This document shows positions 4,775 to 12,819 of a stretch of 25,995 nucleotides of DNA, piece after piece. Under the pieces are notes generated by a model. The model was not told the DNA's origin. It was given only the letters and a program-made list of their open reading frames with translations, and searched no databases. The translations under genes and the position numbers were made by a program. Source of the stretch: CAYSPU01 sp964432995 (lineage in GTDB: Bacteria > Verrucomicrobiota > Verrucomicrobiia > Limisphaerales > JAHDYP01); NCBI GenBank assembly GCA_964432995.1, contig CAYSPU010000056.1, forward strand, positions 1 through 25,995, in the 5' to 3' direction. The stretch's first letter is position 1, and every line of letters starts with the position of its first letter.

Positions 4775-7684
4775 TCAGTGGCCAGAAACGAATGTGGACG
4801 CCACCACCCGAAACCCGAAGGACCCGTCTCGGGAGCCTGGATGGTACCCGCCGCGGAACGCACAACGGACGAACCCCGTGGAGTTGTGGAACGCACCGCC
4901 ACGCAACACCCGAGCGGCCTCTCCGTCCAGCCGATCATCCGCCTTCTTCTCGTAGTCGCGGTAGTCCTCTCGCCACTTCGTCCGGCACCATTCCCACACA
5001 TTGCCCGCCATGTCCGCCGCACCGCACTCGGCCAGCCCATTCGGGAACATCCCCACCGCGCACGTATGACCAATGCCGGTAGCGTCCATATTGCAGCGCT
5101 GGGCCACGTCCTCGTCGGCGTTGGCCCAAGGATAGAGCCGGCCATCGGTATGCCGCGCCGCTCGCTCCCACTGCGCCTCAGTGGGCAGCGTGACCTCCTC
5201 CTTCAACTGTTCGGAGAGCCAACGACAGAAGGCCAGCGCTTCAAACCAGTTCACGTCAACAATCGGATGGTTCAGGCATCGAAACACTCCGCCCGAATCA
5301 CCGGGATCTTTGCGCCACTCCTCTTGCCAGTCTTTCCCGCCCCAATAATGCCCCTTAACCTCGCCCTGGTGCCAGAAGCCCGCAGCCCGCGCCTCGGTCC
5401 ACCACTTCCTCTGGGCATAGCCTCCTGCGTCCACGAACGCCTGGTACTGCGCCACCGTCACGGGGTAGCGGCTGATCCGGTAAGGCTGCCGTATGAGCTG
5501 GCAGGTGAAACGGGGTGTCTCGTCACCGTACCGCGCCTCGGGTTTATCGTTGCCCATGGGGAAGGCCCCCTCTGGAATCGAGATCCAATCGACGTCGGGC
5601 AGGCCGTCCTTGGTGAGGCCGACGCCGGGTCGTGGGTCGCCGAGTCTGCCGAGGGTCACGCCGGCGGCGGCGCGCTCCACCGGCGTGAGCGCACCCGCCG
5701 TCAGAAGCTTCGCCAAGCGTCCGCGCACACGCCGCAGGAGGTCTAGTCCGAGATTGGTCTCACCGGCGCGGTTGAGGCCGACTTCCTCAAGAACCTCGCC
5801 AGCCAGCCACGCCTTCTGCCAAGCCTGGCTACTCGTCGCTTCGCGAGCCGGACACAGCTCGGCCGCGAGCGCCAGCGGCTTGTCGGTGTCACCGCCTTGA
5901 TGCACGAGCTTGCTGACGGCAAGCAGGATCACCTCACGCCAGGAGGCTCCGGCTTCGGCGAGTTTGTGGGCCTTCGCGGCGAACTTCTCCGCGGCGGCAA
6001 GGTGGGCCCCGGCGAGATACTCCTGGAAGGTGCGGTGAGGGAAGGTATAGACGCTCGGGGCCCGCTCGAGCAACAAGCCCGCCCGAAGCTTGATGGTATC
6101 GATCACCCGCCCCGCCCAGCCGAGATCACGGTCCGGATGGAGGTCGCGCAGTGCCTTCTGAAGGGAGAGTTCGCCGACGTCGGCCAGTTTCTCCTCGGTC
6201 CCAGCTTGTTCGTGAGCTTCGAAGGCGAGCCGCCACAGCATGCGTTTGAGGTCTACCTCGGAGCGCCCGGCTTCGCACAGCAATCGCCCCAGTCCCACCG
6301 GCTCTCCTTCCGGGCTGAAACGAATCTGGTCCCAGCGCCATAGCAGGATATCCACGGTATCCTCATAGAGCAGGGCGCGAGCGTCCGGCAATCGGCCTTT
6401 GTGGGTGTGCACGAGGGCCATGACGGTAAGGAGCAGTGGATTCGAGGCCAACTCCCGGAGGTCGGGGCGCCGGACGGCCGACCGCAGGCCCTGGGTGAGG
6501 TGCGGCACGTCTTCAGTCTTGATGCGACCCAGGCTCAGCAGATCTGCAAACCAGGCGCCGACGAAGCGGTCGATCTCCTCGCTGTCGAAAGGCGCCAAGT
6601 TGAACACAGGGACTTCGGCCAGTTGCCAGCGCGGGTCCTGGTAGGAAAGCGTCCGGCACGTGACGAGGATGCGGGCGGTTTGGTGTCGGTCGGCGAAGGC
6701 CTGGACGGCATCGCGCACGAACTGCCGCTGCTCTGGAGTCGGCACTTCATCCAAGCCATCGAGCACGACGATGGCACGGCCATTGTCCAGAGCGGTCAGC
6801 AAGAGTCCCTCGGCGAATCCGAGGTTTCGATCGTGCAGTCGGCTGGCGATGAACGTCCAGAGGCTGGCGGGCTGAGCCTGCGGCAACTTCTCCGGCAAGG
6901 ACCGGGCGAAGTCGCGCAAGACGACCGGTATCGGAAGCAGGTCGGTCTCTTTGGTGGGCCAACCGGGCAAATGGTCGCCCCACTTCTTCTTTGGTTCCAG
7001 ACCCTGGCTGGCCAGGCAGAGGCAAAGGTGATTGACGAACGTCGACTTGCCAGAGCCGGGATTCCCGAGGATGACGACGTGACGCTTGTCGGCTGCGGCT
7101 TCCAGAGCGCTGACGGTACGGCGCGTCTCAGCTTCGAACGGATTCTGCGTCCCGCGGCGAGACTTGCTGCGCCCCGGAGCGTCCACCCCGACTTGCGTGG
7201 TGGTATCCAGGTTCACGTAGACTCGGCCGAGGTCCATGTGCGTGGGCGCAGCAGTGGGATCGCTGGCGCCGACATCGAATCCGCGCAGGGGTAGGTGGCA
7301 ACACTGTGAAACGATCAGCCGCCGGTAGATGGCAAGCGCCGTGATGTCATTGCGCGGTGGGGTGCCGATGTAAACGTCACCGCGCATGTCGCGGCCGATC
7401 GCAACGCCGCGCTCGCCTGCCGCCACGTTGCCTTTGCCTTGGGCTATCGCCCATGACCGGACCGACGCAGTTCTCCGAAGCGTAACTGAGGCACGGATGC
7501 CCTTTTTGAGTTCAGGCCACCCGGCAAAGCCGTCTTGAGGATTGCGTCGGCAGCCGGCCGGCCCCCCTGCCTCCCCCTGCAAGAACCGAGAGCCTCGCTG
7601 CTCGCGAAGTCGCCATGCGTGCACCTCGACCTTCTGGATCTGCCCGATCGGACGCCCAGGCCATCTTCTGACCCGCCGTCGCAC
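4775..7684 (-). CDS. NACHT NTPase with C-terminal FGE-like DGR target domain (gene C)
   Basis: NLR-like STAND protein, up to 969 residues from GTG 7684. Residues 79-107 are the Gly-rich linker (AIAQGKGNVAAGERGVAIG, then GDVYIG) that in relatives follows an N-terminal effector. Walker A GNPGSGKST is at 207-215 and Walker B VVLDGLDE near 306-313, followed by ILVTCRTLSYQD, NPLLLTVMALV and TFPHRTFQEYLAGAHLA. The FGE-like lectin fold starts near residue 715 (ISIPEGAFPMG, RYPVTVAQYQAFV, DMAGNVWEWCR). The first about 75 residues resemble no domain, and their codons start inside an octamer repeat array, so the effector domain appears lost and the real start may lie nearer 7450. The gene converges on gene B with the DGR remnant between them and follows tsaD on the same strand. 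Confidence 0.85.
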   Translation of the reverse strand: MRRRVRRWPGRPIGQIQKVEVHAWRLREQRGSRFLQGEAGGPAGCRRNPQDGFAGWPELKKGIRASVTLRRTASVRSWAIAQGKGNVAAGERGVAIGRDMRGDVYIGTPPRNDITALAIYRRLIVSQCCHLPLRGFDVGASDPTAAPTHMDLGRVYVNLDTTTQVGVDAPGRSKSRRGTQNPFEAETRRTVSALEAAADKRHVVILGNPGSGKSTFVNHLCLCLASQGLEPKKKWGDHLPGWPTKETDLLPIPVVLRDFARSLPEKLPQAQPASLWTFIASRLHDRNLGFAEGLLLTALDNGRAIVVLDGLDEVPTPEQRQFVRDAVQAFADRHQTARILVTCRTLSYQDPRWQLAEVPVFNLAPFDSEEIDRFVGAWFADLLSLGRIKTEDVPHLTQGLRSAVRRPDLRELASNPLLLTVMALVHTHKGRLPDARALLYEDTVDILLWRWDQIRFSPEGEPVGLGRLLCEAGRSEVDLKRMLWRLAFEAHEQAGTEEKLADVGELSLQKALRDLHPDRDLGWAGRVIDTIKLRAGLLLERAPSVYTFPHRTFQEYLAGAHLAAAEKFAAKAHKLAEAGASWREVILLAVSKLVHQGGDTDKPLALAAELCPAREATSSQAWQKAWLAGEVLEEVGLNRAGETNLGLDLLRRVRGRLAKLLTAGALTPVERAAAGVTLGRLGDPRPGVGLTKDGLPDVDWISIPEGAFPMGNDKPEARYGDETPRFTCQLIRQPYRISRYPVTVAQYQAFVDAGGYAQRKWWTEARAAGFWHQGEVKGHYWGGKDWQEEWRKDPGDSGGVFRCLNHPIVDVNWFEALAFCRWLSEQLKEEVTLPTEAQWERAARHTDGRLYPWANADEDVAQRCNMDATGIGHTCAVGMFPNGLAECGAADMAGNVWEWCRTKWREDYRDYEKKADDRLDGEAARVLRGGAFHNSTGFVRCAFRGGYHPGSRDGSFGFRVVASTFVSGH
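4799..4912 (-). other. DGR variable region C (VR-C)
   Basis: The variable codons lie at 4888 down to 4817 on the minus strand. The flanks cgggtgttgcgtggcggtgcg and gggtttcgggtggtggcgtcc are base-for-base the same as in VR-B. Between them CAC, AAC, TCC, TTC, GGC, TAC, CAT, GAC and TCC differ from the other copies at codon positions 1 and 2. Identity to gene A falls from about 87% outside to about 57% inside this segment. Confidence 0.88.
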
Positions 7685-7714
7685 CGTCCTACCGTCCTAC
7701 CGTCGCACCGTCCT
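7675..7714. repeat. 8-bp tandem repeat array at the tsaD stop codon
   Basis: Five octamer units in register: CCGTCGCA, CCGTCCTA, CCGTCCTA, CCGTCGCA, CCGTCCTC, offset by a base or two from the listed edges. The array contains the tsaD stop (7689-7691), the last residues of TsaD (DGATVGR) and the first possible start of the NACHT gene C. Since 8 is not a multiple of 3, gain or loss of a unit would change the tsaD C-terminus and the reading phase entering gene C. Confidence 0.75.
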
Positions 7715-8750
7715 CCGCAACCGCGCCCAGGCTCCATCCGGGGAGCGGGTCGCCGTCGATGGCGGACGCTGCCACGGGATTCCGGTTCAGGCGGGCTTCG
7801 GCCAGGACGGCGACCATGGCGGCGTTGTCCGTGCAATAGGGGGCTTCGGCGATGCGGAGGCGGAGACCATCGGTGGCGCAGGCGGCGGTCAGCGCCTGCC
7901 GGAGTGCCCGGTTGCAGGTGACGCCGCCGGAAGCGGTCACACAGCGGACGCGGAGGCGGCGGGCGGCGCGCAGGGTTTTGGTGATGAGCACCTCGACGAT
8001 GGCCGCCTGGACGCTCGCGCACAGGTCGCGAACGGCCTGGCCGTTCTCGAGCAATTCCGGGTGGTCGCGCAGGTGATAGCGCACGGAGGTCTTGAGACCG
8101 CTGAAGCTGAACCGGTCGTTCTCCTCCCGGAGGAGGGGACGCGGAAAGTCGAATTGGGACGGATCGCCTTCTGCCGCCAGACGGTCGACTTCCGGGCCGC
8201 CGGGGTAGGGGAGGCCGATCAGTTTGGCCACCTTGTCAAAGCACTCACCGGCGGCATCGTCCACGGTGGACCCGAGGACGTGGTGCTTGAGGAGAGCCTG
8301 CACGTGGACCAGGAGGGTGTGGCCGCCGCTGACGATGAGGGAGACGTTGGGCTCGAGTTCGTCGAAGGCGGCGCGAGGGGGGTTGCCGGCGATCCACGGG
8401 GAATAGAGATGCGCTTCGTGGTGATGGACGGCGAGGAAGGGTTTCTGGAGGGCGAAGGCGAAGCCCTGGGCGGCCTTCAACCCGGCCATGAGGGCGCTGG
8501 GGAGGCCGGGACCTCGAGTAGCGGCAACGGCCTCGATGTCGTTCGGGCCGACTTGCGCCTGTTGCAGGGCGAGGGTGGCGACGGGAATGAGGTTGCGGAG
8601 GTGCTCGCGGGTGGCGAGTTCGGGAACCACGCCGCCGTAGTCCGCGTGGAGACGCGTCTGCGAGGAGACCACACTGGACAGGACGACGCCCTGGCGGGCG
8701 ATGGCGGCGCTGGTTTCGTCGCAGGACGTCTCAATGGCCAGCAAGGTCAT
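7689..8750 (-). CDS. tsaD: tRNA N6-adenosine threonylcarbamoyltransferase TsaD
   Basis: Transfers the threonylcarbamoyl group from threonylcarbamoyl-AMP to A37 of ANN-decoding tRNAs, working with TsaB, TsaE and TsaC (none in this window). The 353 residues are full length. Seen: start MTLLAIETSCDETSAAI, metal-binding HHHEAH at 109-114, SLIVSGGHT, DDAAGECFDK, the PGGPEVDRLA block, FSFSGLKTSV, and ASGGVTCNRALR with YCTDNAAM near the end, all conserved in TsaD. ATG 8750 lies 3 bp after the stop of the upstream protease gene, so the two are probably one transcript. The extreme C-terminus is encoded by an octamer array. Confidence 0.97.
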   Translation of the reverse strand: MTLLAIETSCDETSAAIARQGVVLSSVVSSQTRLHADYGGVVPELATREHLRNLIPVATLALQQAQVGPNDIEAVAATRGPGLPSALMAGLKAAQGFAFALQKPFLAVHHHEAHLYSPWIAGNPPRAAFDELEPNVSLIVSGGHTLLVHVQALLKHHVLGSTVDDAAGECFDKVAKLIGLPYPGGPEVDRLAAEGDPSQFDFPRPLLREENDRFSFSGLKTSVRYHLRDHPELLENGQAVRDLCASVQAAIVEVLITKTLRAARRLRVRCVTASGGVTCNRALRQALTAACATDGLRLRIAEAPYCTDNAAMVAVLAEARLNRNPVAASAIDGDPLPGWSLGAVAEDGATVGR

Positions 8751-8753
8751 GGC

Positions 8754-10103
8754 TCACCGGGCTGCGGTCTCCGGCTCCGCCTTTGCCTTTGGGGCTGCCG
8801 CCTGGTCGGCTTTGCCGGTCCTGCGGGTCATGAGCCCAACCCCGCGCAGGAGGTCGACGGCGCGCTCCAACTGGACGTCCTTGGTCGCGGCCAGGGCGGC
8901 TCGACGCGGTTCCGGGGCGAGATCGATCCCGCCGCGGACGCGAAAGAACAGGGCTTCCTCTTCCAGCAGGGACATGGCGACGACGCAGTCCGGGGTGATG
9001 CCTTCGCCATGGATCTTGCGGTGGCTGGGGGTGTAATAGCGGGCGGTAGTGAGCCGAAGCGCGTCGCCGCTGGGGAAAGGGATGATCTTCTGGACCGAGC
9101 CTTTGCCGAAGGTCTGTTCGCCGACGATGATGGCGCGGGCGACGCCTTTGGCGCTGTGGTCCTGGAGGCAGCCGGCGACGATCTCGGAGGCGCTGGCGCT
9201 GCCGATATTGACGAGGACGGCGATCAGGAGGTCGGAGTGCCGGCCCCGGCTGCGGGTGCGGTATTCGGCGCGATCCTCGGCGTGGCGGCCCTCGGTGGTC
9301 ACGATCAACTGGTCCTTCGGGAGGAACTGCTCGCACACCCGGATCGCTTGTTCCAGCAGTCCCCCGGGGTTGCCGCGTAGATCCAGGACGAGCGAGTGCA
9401 TGCCCCGCTTCTCGAGTTTGCGGAGGGCATCATCCAGTTCGCCGGCCGTGTGCTCCCCGAACTGGGTGATCCGGGCGTAGCCGATGCCGGCCTCGAGCAG
9501 GGGGAACTCGCGCCCATTCTCGAGATCCTTCACGGTGTCCACCTTGATGACCGCCCGGGTGAGTTTGACATCGCGGACCTCGCCCGTGGACGGTCGTCGT
9601 GTGGTGACTTCCACGTCGGTGCCGGGGGCGCCCCGGAGGAGGCGGACGGCTTCGGAGATGCCCAGGCGCTCGGTGCTGCGGCCGTCGATGCGGATGATCT
9701 CGTCGCCGGCCATGATCCCGGCCTTGAAGGCGGGCGTGTCCTCCATGGGGGCGATGACGGTGAGGACATCGTCCCGGGGGCCGAGGACCATTCCCACGCC
9801 GCCGAAGGTGCCTTCCATGTCCTCCTTCAATTCGCCGGACTTCGGGGCATCCAGGAACTCGCTGTGCGGGTCCAGGTCGCTGATCATTCCCCGCAGGGCG
9901 TTGTGGATCAGTTGTTGGTAGGAGAGATTCTCGCCGTCGACCCAGTCGCGGCGCACCCGTTCCAGCGCGCGCGTGAACAGCTCCAGGTTGCCGTACACGT
10001 CCTCCTTCTGGGCGGTCTCCGCATTCGCGAGGTAGATCCAGGCGCCGGCGGACAGGTTCAGGCCCAGCGCGGCGATCAACAGACTGTACCAAAAACGTTT
10101 CAT
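8754..10103 (-). CDS. C-terminal processing protease, S41 family with PDZ domain
   Basis: Periplasmic serine protease of the CtpA/Prc type, which trims or degrades exported proteins from their C-termini. The start ATG 10103 gives a 449-residue protein with an N-terminal signal or anchor segment (FWYSLLIAALGLNLSAGAWIYL, residues 4-25). PDZ domain is at about 97-180 (FGGVGMVLG, AGIMAGDEIIRIDG), then the S41 core: LDLRGNPGGLL at 240-250, GSASASEIVAG at 301-311 and TFGKGSVQ at 331-338. By alignment to Prc, Ser304 and Lys334 form the dyad. A C-terminal Ala/Lys-rich tail follows. The frame is open upstream to 10238, but only the 10103 start places a hydrophobic segment at the N-terminus. It is followed by tsaD after 3 bp. 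Confidence 0.95.
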   Translation of the reverse strand: MKRFWYSLLIAALGLNLSAGAWIYLANAETAQKEDVYGNLELFTRALERVRRDWVDGENLSYQQLIHNALRGMISDLDPHSEFLDAPKSGELKEDMEGTFGGVGMVLGPRDDVLTVIAPMEDTPAFKAGIMAGDEIIRIDGRSTERLGISEAVRLLRGAPGTDVEVTTRRPSTGEVRDVKLTRAVIKVDTVKDLENGREFPLLEAGIGYARITQFGEHTAGELDDALRKLEKRGMHSLVLDLRGNPGGLLEQAIRVCEQFLPKDQLIVTTEGRHAEDRAEYRTRSRGRHSDLLIAVLVNIGSASASEIVAGCLQDHSAKGVARAIIVGEQTFGKGSVQKIIPFPSGDALRLTTARYYTPSHRKIHGEGITPDCVVAMSLLEEEALFFRVRGGIDLAPEPRRAALAATKDVQLERAVDLLRGVGLMTRRTGKADQAAAPKAKAEPETAAR

Positions 10104-10224
10104 GTATGCTCTGCCGTTTCCGTTGCGGCGACCATAGGCGCGACTTCCGGCGAACGCAAGCGGGTGGGTGCAGCCCCGGATCCTCGCGCAAGTGGCGCTG
10201 GCGGTTCGGTCGTCTCCGGATATT

Positions 10225-10240
10225 TCGTGCATATGCACGA
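10225..10240. promoter_or_regulatory. 16-bp perfect palindrome in a divergent promoter region
   Basis: TCGTGCATATGCACGA is fully self-complementary. It lies between the protease gene (start 10103, minus) and the secreted propeller gene (start 10356, plus), about 120 bp from each. Its size and symmetry suit a dimeric regulator site, but no regulator can be named. The rest of the 252-bp gap (10104-10355) shows no clear promoter or gene. Confidence 0.4.
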
Positions 10241-10355
10241 TTTATCGGGAGGGCGGAGCTTGGGAGTGGACGGATCGCATGGAAGGGATCGCGCTTGCCG
10301 ACGGGGACTGCGGCCGATAGCGTCCGGGGCGTTTCAACCACGTCCGCCTCTCGAG

Positions 10356-12800
10356 ATGCAGATACGAGATTCCATTTCTCTTCGCCGCACGGCGCGGGAT
10401 AGCCGTGCGTCATGGATGCCGTGCCTGATTGCCGGCTGGACCTGCTGGCTGACCGTCGCTGCTGACCCGCTCGACCTCTGGCACTGGCGCAACCCGACGC
10501 CCACGGGCAACCGCCTCTTTGGGGTCGCCGCCAACACCGAGCGCTATGTCGCCGTCGGCGAGTTCGGGACGATCCTGGTGTCGGATGACGCCAGCAGTTG
10601 GCGCGTTGTCGAATCTGGAACCGGAACGTCGCTGCAAGCCGTCGCCTGGGGCAGCGGACTCTGGGTGGCGGTGGGCGATCTGGGGACGATTCTGACGTCA
10701 CCGGATGGGTTCAACTGGACAGCGCGTCCCACAGGCTTTTTCTACGATCTGCTGGGCGTCACCTGGGGCGGAGGACTGTTCGTCGCGGTCGGCGAGAACA
10801 CCTCGATCCTCACTTCGCCTGATGGTGCGGAATGGACACTGCGCGCGACTGGCACGCATCCGCTGCGCGCTGCCGCCTGGGGAAATGGGACCTTTGTCGC
10901 CGTGGGCGGTCCCGAGCCTGTCGTGACCACGACGGGGGGATGGAGTCACCTGATTCCTGGAGAGCCCATGATCCTCAGTTCACCCGATGGCCTCAGTTGG
11001 ACCCTGACAGATGCACCGGTGATCGGCCAGGTCTCGTGTATCACCCATGGCTTGGGGCGCTTCGTGGCGGCGACCACATCCCTGCAAACGGTCGTATCCA
11101 CGGACGGCATCGAGTGGACACCCGGCTGCCAGCCCTACCTGTCAGAACTCGGCTTCTCGGCAGTCGCCTGCGTCGGGAATCGCTTCGTCGCCACCTACAG
11201 TTCGTCCTCGACCATACCCGGGAACTTCTACGCGTCGGCGGATGGTGTGACGTGGGACTCCGAGCGATGGACCCTGGAGACGGGGCCGTTCGACGGCCGG
11301 GTCGTCGCGCTGGCGGCAGGGACGCATGGTGTGGTCGGAGCTTTCCACGGGCCGACGTATTCGCTGGACCACGGCCTCATTGCCTCGGCAGACGGCCGGA
11401 CGTGGCGATGTCCTTCGCCGAAGCCGTTGCTCACGGAGTCCGAACGACCGGTGGTGGCTGCCGGTGAGCGTTTCGTGGTGCGGGAGGAACCGGGCGAGGA
11501 CCGTTCCTACCAACCGCGTGCGGAGACCGTCTATCTGATCTCAGCCGACGGCCAGAAGTGGGACCGCACCCCGGTCTCCGACTCGGAGTGGTTCGGCCTG
11601 CCCGCTTATGGCAACGGGCTCTGGGTGGCCGGTGGCGACCATGGCCAGGTCGCCTGGTCGACGAACGCAGTCCATTGGCAGACGGCAGCAACCGGTCAAA
11701 CGACGAACCGACTCCTCAACACCGCTTTTGCCGGTGGCATGTTCCTCGCCACGGGCACGGACGGGACGCTGCTCACCTCGACGGACGGCAAGGGTTGGAC
11801 CCGGCGCGCGCTCGATGCCACCATTTCGCTCGGACAGGTCGCATGGAGTGGGGGCGTGTTCGTGGTGGCGGAATCCAACACCGCCACGGTGTTCACCTCG
11901 GCCGACGCCATCTCCTGGAGCCGCCATGACCTGCCAGCCAACGTGGCCTCGATCCTGGAGATCACGGCCTGGGAAGAAGGCTTCCTTGCTCTGGCACAGA
12001 CAGTGGACTACGGGCCCAAACTGCTGCTGCGTTCGACGGACGCGCAAACATGGACGCCGGAGACGCCGCCCGCGGATTCGATCGCCAGGATCACCGTCGG
12101 CGGCGGCAGGCTGCTGGCCTTTCGTGATCCTGGGAGCCGCAGTTTCCACGCGCGTCAGGTCGGTGAAACGAACTGGACCACCCACCTCCTCCCGTGGGTA
12201 GCAGCGATGGACGGGGTGCGGTACGACGCCCCTGCTTCCGCGGTCTTCGGGCGGGGCACCTTCCTTTTGATCCACCCTGCAGGCTTGATCCTGCAATCCG
12301 GTTCGTTGACCAACTCAGCGCCGCAGCTCACCCGCTCCTTGGCCGTCGTCGCGTCGGCACCTGATGCCACTGTTATTCTCCAGGCCTGCGCCCTCGGCTC
12401 GTCTCCCCTTCGCTACCAGTGGCGTCGCGATGGCACCAACCTCCCGTCGGCGACTTGGCAATCTCTGAGCTGGCCTGCCGGAGACGTTGCGACCGCTCCA
12501 ATCACGGTGGTCGTTGAGAACGACTTTGGATCGGTCGAAAGCGAGCCCGCCATCGTAACTTGGGCCACGCCGGCCAGACTCGAGCTTTCACCAGACTTAA
12601 CCACCCTGCGGGCGTGGGGGACCCCCGGAGGGCGCTACCGCCTCTGGCACACCATGGACCTGAGGGCGCCGGAAAGCTGGTCGGTAGTGAGTGAGTTCGA
12701 AGTCCCCTCGTCGGGATGGCCGGCGCACACCAGGAACTTAGGCATCTACGGCTACTGGTCTGACTCACAAGGCTTCTACCGTGCTTCGGCATACCCCTGA
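10356..12800 (+). CDS. secreted beta-propeller repeat protein
   Basis: Predicted 814-residue exported protein. ATG 10356 gives a basic N-region followed by a hydrophobic stretch ending WTCWLTVAADP (Ala-rich cleavage area near residue 36); ATG 10416 is a possible shorter start. From about residue 45 to 640 it carries about ten degenerate repeats of the type (L/F)xAVGxxGTILTSxDGxxWTxR, e.g. YVAVGEFGTILVSDD, WVAVGDLGTILTSPDG, FVAVGENTSILTSPDG, FLATGTDGTLLTSTDG. These form blades of a propeller. Residues about 660-735 look Ig-like (PLRYQWRRDGTNLPSA). The final section (PGGRYRLWHTMDL, GFYRASAYP) resembles tails common in verrucomicrobial secreted proteins. Specific role unknown; surface binding or carbohydrate or protein recognition is plausible. 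The next gene starts 19 bp later, suggesting co-transcription. Confidence 0.85.
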   Translation: MQIRDSISLRRTARDSRASWMPCLIAGWTCWLTVAADPLDLWHWRNPTPTGNRLFGVAANTERYVAVGEFGTILVSDDASSWRVVESGTGTSLQAVAWGSGLWVAVGDLGTILTSPDGFNWTARPTGFFYDLLGVTWGGGLFVAVGENTSILTSPDGAEWTLRATGTHPLRAAAWGNGTFVAVGGPEPVVTTTGGWSHLIPGEPMILSSPDGLSWTLTDAPVIGQVSCITHGLGRFVAATTSLQTVVSTDGIEWTPGCQPYLSELGFSAVACVGNRFVATYSSSSTIPGNFYASADGVTWDSERWTLETGPFDGRVVALAAGTHGVVGAFHGPTYSLDHGLIASADGRTWRCPSPKPLLTESERPVVAAGERFVVREEPGEDRSYQPRAETVYLISADGQKWDRTPVSDSEWFGLPAYGNGLWVAGGDHGQVAWSTNAVHWQTAATGQTTNRLLNTAFAGGMFLATGTDGTLLTSTDGKGWTRRALDATISLGQVAWSGGVFVVAESNTATVFTSADAISWSRHDLPANVASILEITAWEEGFLALAQTVDYGPKLLLRSTDAQTWTPETPPADSIARITVGGGRLLAFRDPGSRSFHARQVGETNWTTHLLPWVAAMDGVRYDAPASAVFGRGTFLLIHPAGLILQSGSLTNSAPQLTRSLAVVASAPDATVILQACALGSSPLRYQWRRDGTNLPSATWQSLSWPAGDVATAPITVVVENDFGSVESEPAIVTWATPARLELSPDLTTLRAWGTPGGRYRLWHTMDLRAPESWSVVSEFEVPSSGWPAHTRNLGIYGYWSDSQGFYRASAYP

Positions 12801-12819
12801 AATCACGCCCGACCCGGCC

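Noticed and set aside
4778..5746. Open frame on the plus strand after the RT remnant
   Set aside because: Antisense to the FGE domain of gene C; no RT or other domain in its translation.
7542..9380. Long open frame on the plus strand opposite tsaD and the protease gene
   Set aside because: High-GC antisense shadow: low-complexity composition, no domain, and both minus-strand genes are complete and conserved.
9396..10355. Upstream extension of the secreted propeller gene
   Set aside because: The open frame continues antisense through the protease gene; the signal peptide places the start at 10356 or 10416.
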